Positions 8,852-15,928 of a stretch of DNA of 18,125 nt are shown in pieces (position 1 is the first letter of the stretch; every line of letters starts with the position of its first letter). Under the pieces are notes generated by a model, which was given only the letters and a program-made list of their open reading frames with translations, made no database searches and was not told the DNA's origin. The DNA comes from Bryobacteraceae bacterium (GTDB taxonomy: Bacteria > Acidobacteriota > Terriglobia > Bryobacterales > Bryobacteraceae), in contig JASHQT010000319.1 of NCBI GenBank assembly GCA_030039005.1, forward strand, positions 1 to 18,125, given 5' to 3'. The position numbers and the translations under genes are program-made.

Positions 8852-11121
8852 CCGAAAACGCCGAGCGCCCCAAAGTTCTCGTCGTCGACGATGAACCGCA
8901 GATTTTGGACTCCATCCGAAGTCTGCTCGAAGACGACTTTAACGTGCTGGTCAGCACGGATGCCACGCAGGCCATCGATATCCTCAAGGACGCCCAGATT
9001 GCCGTCATCCTCGCCGACCAGCGCATGCCCAAACTCAACGGGCACCAGTTCCTGGCCAAGGCTCGCGAGATCTGCGACGCCACCCGTATTCTGATCACCG
9101 GCTATGTCGACATCGACGCTCTCATTCGAGCCGTCAACGACGGACAGATTCATTCCTACGTCCCCAAGCCATGGGAACCCACCAATCTGAAGGTGACGGT
9201 CCTAAAAGCGGCTCGTGACGCCAAAGAGGTGACCATCCGGAAAAAAGCGGCCGAGATTGTCGCCGAACAGCAAATGGCACTGGCGCGTTCGGAGGCTGCG
9301 TACCGGCAGCAAACCAAGATCCTGCGGTCAGTGCTGGACAACATGAGCGACGGCGTGCTGGTGGCCGATGAGAGCGGCAAGCTGTTGTTGCTCAATCCCG
9401 CCGCCGAAAGACTGGTCGGCCTGGGCAGCATGGAAGGTCCCCAATCGGGACGCAGCGAGCATTACGGAATCTATCGGCCCGGCACGACGGACCTCTACCC
9501 GGCAGACGAGCTCCCTTTGGCAAGAACCATACGGGGCGAGATCGCCGATGGCATCGAGCTGTACATTCGGAACGCGGCGATTCCCCAGGGAACTTATGTA
9601 AACGTCAGCGCGCGCCCCCTCAAGGACGACCACGGCAAAATCAAGGGCGGCGTGGCGGTGGTACGCGATGTCACGCAGGCCAGATCGGCCGAGGAGATGT
9701 TACGGCACGCCAAGGAAGAGGCCGAGCGCGCGAACCGCGCCAAAAGCGAATTCCTTTCGCGCATGAGCCACGAATTGCGGACGCCGCTCAATTCCATCCT
9801 GGGCTTCGCGCAACTGCTGGCGATGGCGAATCTGGGTGCGCAGCATCAAAGCGGCGTGGAGCAGATCCTCAAAGGCGGCTATCATCTTCTGGAATTGATC
9901 AACGAGGTGCTGGACCTGGCGCGCGTGGAGTCCGGACGCCTCAGCCTTTCTCCCGAACCGGTTCAAGTCCACGATGTAGTGAAGGAAGCGTTGGATCTGG
10001 TGCGCCCCATCGCCGGCTCGCGCGACGTCACGTTGAACTCGGATCTTTCCGCGTGCGGCGATCTTTACGTGCACGCTGACCGCCAGCGGCTGAAACAGGT
10101 GCTGCTCAACCTGCTTTCCAACGCCATGAAGTTCAATCGCGAGAGCGGACTGGTCTTGCTGCGCTGCGAGCAGATGGCCGGGCATCGCTTGCGCATCGAG
10201 GTCGCCGATACCGGACCTGGTATCCCCGAGGAGGCCCTGAAAAAGCTGTTTACCCCGTTCGAGCGCCTGGACGCCGATCGGAGTGCGGTGGGAGGAACCG
10301 GGCTCGGTCTGGCGCTCTCCCAGCGAATGATCGAAGCTATGGGCGGTACGATCGGCGTCGAGAGTAAAGTCGGTGTCGGCAGCCGCTTCTACCTGGAACT
10401 GCCGTTGGCGGAGCACGTGCAAGTGGGCAAGCCTCTCACGGACTTCTCCGCGTCTCTGGGCGCGCTCAACCGAGCCGCCTCTTGTTGCGGAACCATTTTG
10501 TACATCGAGGACAATTCCTCCAACGTCCAACTCGTCGAGCAGATCCTGGCGCTGCATCCGGGCGTACGTATGCTCGATGCCATCCAAGGAAAAATCGGCA
10601 TCGATCTCGCGAAAACGCACACTCCCGATTGGATTCTGCTGGATCTCCACCTACCGGACATGAAGGGAGAGGAGGTGCTGCGGACGCTCGGTCAGGACCC
10701 CAGTACCAGAAACATCCCCGTGACGATCTTGAGCGCTGACGCGACGCCGGCCCAAATCGAGCGCCTGAAAGCCACGGGCGCTCGCGACTACCTGACCAAG
10801 CCGTTGGATGTGAAACAGTTCGTTTTGCTGCTGGAAAGCACCTTGCCGAGAGTATCGCCGGAGGGAACCATTGCAGCCGAAACAGAACGGCCAAAGGCCG
10901 CGTTCTGGCATCCAGCCCCGCGCGTCACGGTGAGGGGGCTGCCGCCCGATCTCGTGGAACAGCTTCGAGGCGCCGTCCGAAACGGAGAGAAGGACCGCCT
11001 GGACGATCTCATCGCGGCCGCGGCCAGACAAGATTTGCGAACCGCTCGCGCCCTCCAGGAGCTGGCCGACCGATACGAATACGACGCACTTACGACCTTG
11101 CTGGCGGAGGCTGTTCGATGA
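8848..11121 (+). CDS. Soluble hybrid kinase REC-PAS-HisKA-HATPase-REC with helical C-terminal tail
   Basis: 757 residues. The start overlaps the previous stop by four bases, with GAAGGA six bases upstream. REC1 (8-122) has phospho-Asp 57 in LADQRMP (codon 9016-9018) and a YVPKPW end, the type found at the N-terminus of HupR/RpfG-like regulators. A coiled linker and PAS domain (155-280) follow. HisKA is [14 protein letters not shown] with His 308 (codon 9769-9771). The HATPase has NLLSNAMKF, DTGPGIP, FTPFERL and GGTGLGLALS. REC2 (545-670) has Asp 599 in LLDLHLP (codon 10642-10644) and YLTKPLD. Residues 690-757 form a predicted helical tail (PPDLVEQLRGAV, ALQELADRYEYDAL), as is often seen after hybrid kinases. 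No membrane segment is present, so input is probably via REC1 and PAS. It is likely the central phosphate router of the operon: in by REC1, out through REC2 or to the next receivers. Confidence 0.93.
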   Translation: MTENAERPKVLVVDDEPQILDSIRSLLEDDFNVLVSTDATQAIDILKDAQIAVILADQRMPKLNGHQFLAKAREICDATRILITGYVDIDALIRAVNDGQIHSYVPKPWEPTNLKVTVLKAARDAKEVTIRKKAAEIVAEQQMALARSEAAYRQQTKILRSVLDNMSDGVLVADESGKLLLLNPAAERLVGLGSMEGPQSGRSEHYGIYRPGTTDLYPADELPLARTIRGEIADGIELYIRNAAIPQGTYVNVSARPLKDDHGKIKGGVAVVRDVTQARSAEEMLRHAKEEAERANRAKSEFLSRMSHELRTPLNSILGFAQLLAMANLGAQHQSGVEQILKGGYHLLELINEVLDLARVESGRLSLSPEPVQVHDVVKEALDLVRPIAGSRDVTLNSDLSACGDLYVHADRQRLKQVLLNLLSNAMKFNRESGLVLLRCEQMAGHRLRIEVADTGPGIPEEALKKLFTPFERLDADRSAVGGTGLGLALSQRMIEAMGGTIGVESKVGVGSRFYLELPLAEHVQVGKPLTDFSASLGALNRAASCCGTILYIEDNSSNVQLVEQILALHPGVRMLDAIQGKIGIDLAKTHTPDWILLDLHLPDMKGEEVLRTLGQDPSTRNIPVTILSADATPAQIERLKATGARDYLTKPLDVKQFVLLLESTLPRVSPEGTIAAETERPKAAFWHPAPRVTVRGLPPDLVEQLRGAVRNGEKDRLDDLIAAAARQDLRTARALQELADRYEYDALTTLLAEAVR

Positions 11122-12362
11122 TGGAGGAACTCGAACGCCTTGCCATGCGTACGAGCAACGGCGCGGGAGCGGCACCCGGGAGCGCTCCTCATGAGTCTAG
11201 TCCTTCGCAGAGCCAAATCATGGTGGTCGACGACCAACCCGCCAACTTGAAACTGCTGGAAGACCTCCTCACGCAGCAGGGCCACGCCGTGCGATCGTTC
11301 CCGCGCGGGCGGCTGGCGTTGGAGGCTGCGGCGCGCAATCCTCCGGACCTGATTTTGCTCGACATCAACATGCCGGAAATGAACGGCTTCGAGGTCTGCC
11401 AGCGGCTGAAGGCCGATGCGAAGTTAGCGCCGGTTCCCGTTCTTTTCTTGAGCGCCCTCAACCAGACAGCCGACAAGTTGAATGGTTTTCGAGCTGGCGG
11501 CGTTGACTATATCACCAAACCCTTCCAATTGGAGGAAGTCCGGGCGCGCGTAGAAACGCATCTGCAATTGCACCGCGCTCGCCTGGTGGAGCGCGAACTG
11601 TTAGAAAAGACTCTCAATGGCGCGGTGAAAGCTCTGTCCGATCTGGCCCATCTGATGTCGCCAGCGTTGACGCAACGCTCCGGCGCGTTACGAAGCATGG
11701 TGGTCCACATGGCCGCGCAGCTTCACTTGCCCGACGCCTGGCAGTATGAACTGGCCGCCATCCTTTGCCTGATCGGTTGCATCACCATGCCGTCCGATGC
11801 CTTCGAGCACGCCTACGTGGGCGACAAAGCAAGACCCGAGGAATTGCAGATGTATCGCTCTCATCCGGACATCGGTTTTCAGCTCCTTTCGCGCATCCCG
11901 CGCCTGGAGAACGTCGCGGAGATGATCCGCCTGCAGCAAATCGAAACTTCGCACTGGGGCAGTACCGACGTCTCCGAACGAGGCGCGCACATGTTAAAGA
12001 CGGCACAGGAGCTGGACCGGCGAACCTTGCGCGGCATTTCTTTCCACAGCGCCTGCGATCAGCTTCGCGCGGCCTCTGCAAAATATCCTACCCACCTGGT
12101 CGATGCGCTCAAAGAGTATTCCCCGTCGCAGGTGCATTTCGAAATGAAGCATATATCGGCGGCGCAATTGTCGCCGGGAGTGATTTTGGAAGACGACGTG
12201 GTCACCGAGCAAGGGAATCTGACGGTGATCGCCAAAGGCACGACGCTGACCGTCACACTGGTGGAGCGCGTGCAAAACTTCGCTAGAACGCGAGGCATCC
12301 GGAATCCCATTCGGGTGCGCGTGCCGCAGGGTGCATACGCCAATGACTGGGTCCGAGCATAG
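11118..12362 (+). CDS. Response regulator with degenerate HD-GYP-like domain
   Basis: 414 residues. ATG 11118 overlaps the previous TGA and has GGAGG seven bases upstream. The receiver (32-155) has VVDDQ, phospho-Asp 82 in LLDINMP (codon 11361-11363) and YITKPFQ, so it should be phosphorylatable. The region 160-330 follows the HD-GYP layout found in RpfG-type phosphodiesterases, but the metal-binding HDxGK is replaced by Cys217-Leu-Ile-Gly-Cys221. The HPEIG-type His is kept (His 249). The HHE...DGxGYP part is replaced by RLQQIETSHWGS. Cyclic-di-GMP hydrolysis is therefore unlikely; a binding or scaffold role is more probable. The end (from about 345) is a small module, VILEDDVVTEQGNL followed by LVERVQNFARTRGI, which I recall from similar regulators. 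The receiver is nearly duplicated in the next gene. The 3' end overlaps that gene by 20 bases. Confidence 0.85.
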   Translation: MMEELERLAMRTSNGAGAAPGSAPHESSPSQSQIMVVDDQPANLKLLEDLLTQQGHAVRSFPRGRLALEAAARNPPDLILLDINMPEMNGFEVCQRLKADAKLAPVPVLFLSALNQTADKLNGFRAGGVDYITKPFQLEEVRARVETHLQLHRARLVERELLEKTLNGAVKALSDLAHLMSPALTQRSGALRSMVVHMAAQLHLPDAWQYELAAILCLIGCITMPSDAFEHAYVGDKARPEELQMYRSHPDIGFQLLSRIPRLENVAEMIRLQQIETSHWGSTDVSERGAHMLKTAQELDRRTLRGISFHSACDQLRAASAKYPTHLVDALKEYSPSQVHFEMKHISAAQLSPGVILEDDVVTEQGNLTVIAKGTTLTVTLVERVQNFARTRGIRNPIRVRVPQGAYANDWVRA

Positions 12363-13530
12363 CCCGGTGGCCGCTGCGCAGGGGAGGAACGGCCGGAGCC
12401 AGGTGATGGCTGTGGACGACCAGCCCGCCAATCTCAAACTGCTGGAGGACCTGTTGAATCAGCAGGGCCACCTGGTCCGCTCTTTTCCCCGTGGGCGGCT
12501 GGCGCTGGAGGCAGCGGAGCGAAATCCTCCGGATTTGTTCCTACTCGACATCAACATGCCGGAGATGACCGGCTTTGAGGTGTGCGGGATATTGAAAGCC
12601 GATGAAAAACTCGCGTCGATTCCCGTGATTTTCCTGAGTGCTCTGGCCGACAGCCAGGACAAGGTCCAAGCCTTCCGCTGCGGTGGCGTCGATTATGTCA
12701 CTAAGCCGTTCCAGGTGGATGAGGTGCAGGCACGTGTCGAAACCCATCTGCGCATCCATCGCCTGCAAAAGCAACTGCAATTGCATACCAATCATCTGGA
12801 GGAATTGGTCGCTTCCCGCACCCGCGAATTGGCCCAGACGCAGTCCCGCTTGAAAGTGCTCGATCGCGCCAAAAGCGATTTCCTGAAGCTGATTCACCAC
12901 GAGCTGCGTTCGCCGCTCAATGGGATTCTGGGAGTCGGCGAACTCGTGCTCGACGAGATCGGCGCGCACGATGGCAGTGCTGAACTGCGCGAAATGTTCG
13001 ATCAGTCCCGGAGCAGGATGCTGGCGATCCTGGACGACGCGCTCCTTCTCACGGAGATTGAGGTGGCCAGCGATAGCTTTTCCACCGAAGCCACCGAACT
13101 GGTTTCGGCCCTTCGCGCCGCGATGGAGGCGGCGGCCGGGTTCGCACGTTTGCGGGGCGTGGACATCCAACTCGCAAGCATGGAGACCGCCGGCGTAATC
13201 GCCAAGCGCGACCTGCTCACCAAAGCTGTTCAAGCTCTGCTCGAGACCGCTGTGAAATTCTCCAAGCCGGGCGAGGTGGTGCGGCTGAATCGTTTGCCGT
13301 GCCAGGAAGGGATTCAGATCGCCATTATCGCGGGAGGCACAATTCCGGAGCCTTCTCTCGCCAAGTTCTTTCAGGTGTTTTCCATCGGCGAAGCGATCAC
13401 GCCGGGTGGCGATCTTGGCCTCGGGCCGCCGGTTGCTCAACGCATTCTCGCCTTGTTCGGCGGTTCGATCGCGGTGGAGAACTTAGAGCCGGCGGGAATT
13501 CAGCTGACGATTTTTCTTAAGGAAGCGTAG
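12343..13530 (+). CDS. Receiver-histidine kinase with degenerate ATPase domain (probable pseudokinase)
   Basis: 396 residues from ATG 12343; an in-frame GTG at 12331 is the alternative, and an AGGG at 12328-12331 suits the ATG better. The receiver has VDDQ, phospho-Asp 69 in LLDINMP (codon 12547-12549) and YVTKPFQ. A coiled coil (about 140-175) leads to HisKA FLKLIHHELRSPLNG with His 186 (codon 12898-12900), which is intact. The ATPase region (265-395) is degenerate: the N-box reads ALLETAVKF, so both usual Asn are Ala298 and Thr302, and the DxGxG motif reads IAGGT, so the Asp is lost. GGDLGLG remains of the G2 box. Autophosphorylation is unlikely. It may act as a phosphate acceptor, dimerisation partner or allosteric subunit for the upstream kinases. 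It is the last gene of the operon; no clear terminator follows. Confidence 0.85.
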   Translation: MTGSEHSPVAAAQGRNGRSQVMAVDDQPANLKLLEDLLNQQGHLVRSFPRGRLALEAAERNPPDLFLLDINMPEMTGFEVCGILKADEKLASIPVIFLSALADSQDKVQAFRCGGVDYVTKPFQVDEVQARVETHLRIHRLQKQLQLHTNHLEELVASRTRELAQTQSRLKVLDRAKSDFLKLIHHELRSPLNGILGVGELVLDEIGAHDGSAELREMFDQSRSRMLAILDDALLLTEIEVASDSFSTEATELVSALRAAMEAAAGFARLRGVDIQLASMETAGVIAKRDLLTKAVQALLETAVKFSKPGEVVRLNRLPCQEGIQIAIIAGGTIPEPSLAKFFQVFSIGEAITPGGDLGLGPPVAQRILALFGGSIAVENLEPAGIQLTIFLKEA

Positions 13531-13809
13531 CTTATTTCGAGTCCGCGCACCGGCCCGCCCACGTAAACTCGAGTGCGGGTGTCCGGCCGGGCGTTGTAGC
13601 CTAACGCAGCGTTATACCGCCTGAAGTATTCAACTGCAAGCGCTTGGTAGCCGTCGGCCGTAATTCCCATCGCACTGTTGGAGTTGCCTGTGGTAAGCCC
13701 CTTGCGATATCTGCGTGGTGCCGGCCATCGCCCTAACGCTACCCTTTGAATCGCTCTATGGATAGAGGCTTGCCTTCTACATGGCGGCATAATGTGTGTG
13801 CCCTTCTAT
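13531..13809. other. Intergenic stretch after the signalling operon, no gene I can support
   Basis: No RNA gene or terminator was recognised. A 96-codon frame on the minus strand (13500-13790) runs through it and 31 bases into the upstream gene. Its middle part (Tyr-rich, VEYFRRYNAALGY) looks somewhat protein-like, but it has no Shine-Dalgarno and I recognise no family. Short GCGTT/AACGC dyads occur near 13591-13612. It may be a decayed gene or simple spacer. Confidence 0.4.
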
Positions 13810-13872
13810 GTCTCAACCTGAGACGCGGATCTCAATCTGGGGCGATCTAAGCCCACGTTGAGATCGTCAACG
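13810..13872 (+). promoter_or_regulatory. Structured leader or operator cluster upstream of the PilZ operon
   Basis: Several dyads are packed into 63 bases. GTCTCA (13810-13815) pairs with TGAGAC (13819-13824) around a 3-nt loop. GATCTCAA (13828-13835) pairs with TTGAGATC (13858-13865), with an inner TGGG/CCCA extension (13838-13841 with 13852-13855). CGTTGA (13856-13861) can instead pair with TCAACG (13867-13872), which excludes the previous stem. The hexamer TCTCAA occurs at 13811 and 13830, and inverted at 13858. This fits either overlapping protein-binding sites or a switching RNA leader. It does not match a c-di-GMP riboswitch that I know. Confidence 0.4.
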
Positions 13873-13893
13873 GCTTGAAAAATATCCGTTTTG

Positions 13894-13919
13894 AATAGTG
13901 GTTGCACGGCTGCACTATT
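13894..13919. promoter_or_regulatory. Inverted repeat just upstream of the PilZ operon
   Basis: AATAGTG (13894-13900) and CACTATT (13913-13919) form a perfect 7-bp dyad with a 12-base centre, 43 bases before the first PilZ-like start. The size and spacing suit an operator for a dimeric regulator. The TTGAAT at 13891 and CACTAT at 13913 are 16 bases apart and could be a weak sigma-70-type promoter that the dyad would cover, but the match to consensus is poor. Confidence 0.35.
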
Positions 13920-13961
13920 TCCGAATGAACCCTGACCATAGGTGGAACGAAAGATCGAACA

Positions 13962-14669
13962 ATGACTGAGACCAAAGAATTCCTAGAACGGGACGAGCCG
14001 AAGTTTTCCTTTCATCGGACGTCAGACGGAGATCCAGGGCAGCCGGCTAAGAACGGCGGAGGCGGCATCGAGCCGACGCAGTTCACGAGAGTCCGAGTCG
14101 CAAGCCGCTCGGGCTATCGCGTGTTTGGCATGCTCAGGTCGGTAGTGCGTGGTGGAATCCAAGTGCTCACCACCGTTCCGGTTCCGGCACGCTGCCCTCT
14201 TGAAATCACACTGGAAGGCTGCCAACCTGCCGCCGGCGAGGCGATCTATGCCATCAAGAGAGGTTCCGTCTTTCTGGTCGGAATGGTCTTTTCGTCGCGT
14301 CAGAAACCGAGCTGCGCCCTCGGCTCGGTAGCCACCATCCGCGACCTCGAATCTCCCCGCGTGAGCTGCCGCGGAAGCATTTTGGACGTCGGAACCACCA
14401 GTGTGTCGGTTCTATGTAAGACAGAGATGCCCCCCGGCGCATGGGTGCGCCTGGAATCGAGCGGTTGGATTCTGTTCGGCGTCGTGCAGGATGTCGTGCC
14501 CACCAGCATGCTCGGCCGCTGCGTCCGCATTCATCTGGAAACGGCCTTTCAGGCTGACACAAGGAATGGGAACGCGATGCCCGAGAAGCATATCCTTCGG
14601 TCGTTCCCGAGGCTCCAGTCCTGCACGGGAATGGATCGCGAAAGGCCATTACAAGGAGACATTCTATGA
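13962..14669 (+). CDS. PilZ-like protein with degenerate ligand motifs
   Basis: 235 residues, first gene of the three-gene PilZ operon. The fold pattern suggests two PilZ-like beta-barrels. One is at about 30-115, with RVRVASR, SVVRGGIQV and later GSVFLVGMVF; the other is at about 120-200, with VSCRGSILDVGTTSVSVL and PPGAWVRL. The order of strands and the final 'G-V-V' strand match PilZ proteins, but the RxxxR and D/NxSxxG cyclic-di-GMP motifs are not canonical: the second motif reads SVVRGG. It is therefore probably a non-binding adaptor, and the PilZ assignment leans partly on its two neighbours. No signal peptide or membrane segment is seen, so it should be cytoplasmic. ATG 13962 has only a weak purine stretch upstream. 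Its stop overlaps the next start as ATGA. Confidence 0.6.
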   Translation: MTETKEFLERDEPKFSFHRTSDGDPGQPAKNGGGGIEPTQFTRVRVASRSGYRVFGMLRSVVRGGIQVLTTVPVPARCPLEITLEGCQPAAGEAIYAIKRGSVFLVGMVFSSRQKPSCALGSVATIRDLESPRVSCRGSILDVGTTSVSVLCKTEMPPGAWVRLESSGWILFGVVQDVVPTSMLGRCVRIHLETAFQADTRNGNAMPEKHILRSFPRLQSCTGMDRERPLQGDIL

Positions 14670-15208
14670 GCACCGCTTCTATCCCGATACCAGGGAGCCT
14701 GCCACCCCCCACCGTGTGGTTCCCCGGCGATGCTTTTGAGACCTCAACGGTGAATTTCGAGCCACTCCCTGAGAGGCGGCGAGAAGTTCGATATCCGACC
14801 TATGAAGAGGTGCGCGTATCGGTGCTCGATGCGGCGGGCGTCGACATGTCTGGCGTCCTGCGCGATGTTTCGCGCAGTGGTTTTCGGGTAGACCTCAGCC
14901 TCCCGGTGAAAACCGGAGCGCGGGTGAAGGTCTCTATACGCGACAAGGTGGTTATCTTTGCGACTGCCCGTTACTGCCGTAGGGAAAAGTACACCTTTCA
15001 AGTGGGTGCCAGTATCGACGCCATGTTCTGTCCGGCCGCGCTCTCGGCGGCGCGGACTAGCACGCCTCATGCTTCCGGCACTTCTGAGCTCGAATCCCGC
15101 GAGGTGGCGCGAGCAATCATTGAAGACCTGAAGTTATTTCCTCGCGGCGGTCCTGAGCCACTAGCGAATCGACGGTTTGCAGCGGATCCAGTGGGCATAA
15201 CAGGGTAA
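14666..15208 (+). CDS. PilZ domain protein, canonical c-di-GMP motifs
   Basis: 180 residues. ATG 14666 has a very good AAGGAG seven bases upstream and overlaps the previous stop by four bases. A Pro-rich 35-residue N-terminus leads into one PilZ domain (38-120). It contains RRREVR (Arg38 and Arg42 form RxxxR) and DVSRSG (Asp67, Ser69, Gly72), the two motifs that bind cyclic di-GMP in this family, then strands VKTGARVKVSI and FATARYCRR. The tail (125-180) is low in pattern, probably flexible, with a helix EVARAIIEDLKLF. There is no attached enzymatic domain, so it likely signals by binding a partner when c-di-GMP is present. Cytoplasmic. Three bases separate it from the next gene. Confidence 0.88.
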   Translation: MSTASIPIPGSLPPPTVWFPGDAFETSTVNFEPLPERRREVRYPTYEEVRVSVLDAAGVDMSGVLRDVSRSGFRVDLSLPVKTGARVKVSIRDKVVIFATARYCRREKYTFQVGASIDAMFCPAALSAARTSTPHASGTSELESREVARAIIEDLKLFPRGGPEPLANRRFAADPVGITG

Positions 15209-15211
15209 ACG

Positions 15212-15928
15212 ATGGATACACAAAAAGAGCCGGACCTTTTAGACACGAGCGCCACAGCGGGGACCGCCGATTTAGGAGGCGTTCACGCGCTGATTCCCGA
15301 CGGGACTCTTCAACTCCACGCCAGGATCGTCGACGTGCTGTCGAACTACTCTATCCCCGGGTTGATCTTCGGCTTTACGCCGGGCGAAGTCGCCATTCTG
15401 GTTGACGAGCGCATGTCTGAGGACAGAACCGTGGAGGTTCGCCTGGATTCATTTTCTTTTGAGGGCCAGGTGCTGTACTGTGCGCCGTACGAGGATCGCT
15501 ACGAGACGCATATCTCGATTGACGATGCCGAGCGAACGGGCTTACGGAGGGCGCCCCGCTTTCCGGTTACGGTTCCGGCTGAACTGATGCTGCCCGAAGG
15601 CGACCCGGTCGCGATCACAATTCGCGACATCTCGCGAGACGGTATGGGGCTGGAGTCGCCGCTTGCGCTCCAGCCCGGGCAACTCGTTGCGATTTCCAGT
15701 GCGCCGGCCTTTATTTTCGCGGTTGTGCGGCATTGCCAACGCTTGTCGGAGGGCAGGTTTCGCGCCGGGGTCGAGATGCACCATCTTTTTGAGAGACCGG
15801 TGCCCCTCCCGGAACCCACCAAGGCCACCATCTTCCAGGCGCTGAGGGAGACCTGGTTTCTAAGAACGTGCCTGAAAATGAACCGTCGGGCCGTGCAGGC
15901 TGCCCCTAGCGGTTCGCCAGACTCGTGA
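15212..15928 (+). CDS. PilZ domain protein with YcgR-N-like N-terminal barrel
   Basis: 238 residues. The start lies three bases after the previous stop, with CAGGG about seven bases upstream. The N-terminal half (30-105) is a beta-rich region ([36 protein letters not shown]) that resembles a divergent PilZN/YcgR-N barrel. The C-terminal half (110-215) is a canonical PilZ domain: RRAPR (Arg112 and Arg116) and DISRDG (Asp139, Ser141, Gly144) should bind cyclic di-GMP. The barrel closes with [12 protein letters not shown] and [11 protein letters not shown]. The two-barrel layout is that of YcgR-type effectors, which act on flagella or on other envelope machines, but no motility gene is in the window to name the target. 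The last 23 bases overlap the end of the convergent hybrid kinase. Confidence 0.87.
   Translation: MDTQKEPDLLDTSATAGTADLGGVHALIPDGTLQLHARIVDVLSNYSIPGLIFGFTPGEVAILVDERMSEDRTVEVRLDSFSFEGQVLYCAPYEDRYETHISIDDAERTGLRRAPRFPVTVPAELMLPEGDPVAITIRDISRDGMGLESPLALQPGQLVAISSAPAFIFAVVRHCQRLSEGRFRAGVEMHHLFERPVPLPEPTKATIFQALRETWFLRTCLKMNRRAVQAAPSGSPDS

Noticed and set aside
11118..12362. Active c-di-GMP phosphodiesterase of the RpfG type
   Set aside because: The layout is similar, but the HD pair and the GYP region needed for metal binding and catalysis are absent, so I call it degenerate.
13585..13625. attC-like integron recombination site
   Set aside because: GCCTAAC and GTTATAC resemble the simple-site motifs, but the second does not fit GTTRRRY, there is no 50-100 base folded structure between a proper pair, and no integrase or cassette array is present.
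13898..13915. Sigma-54 promoter (GG-N10-GC) before the PilZ operon
   Set aside because: The spacing GG at 13900 and GC at 13912 is right and CTGCA is close to the -12 box, but the -24 box reads TGGTTGC instead of TGGCACG, and the bases lie within a dyad that explains them as well. No sigma-54 activator is in the window.
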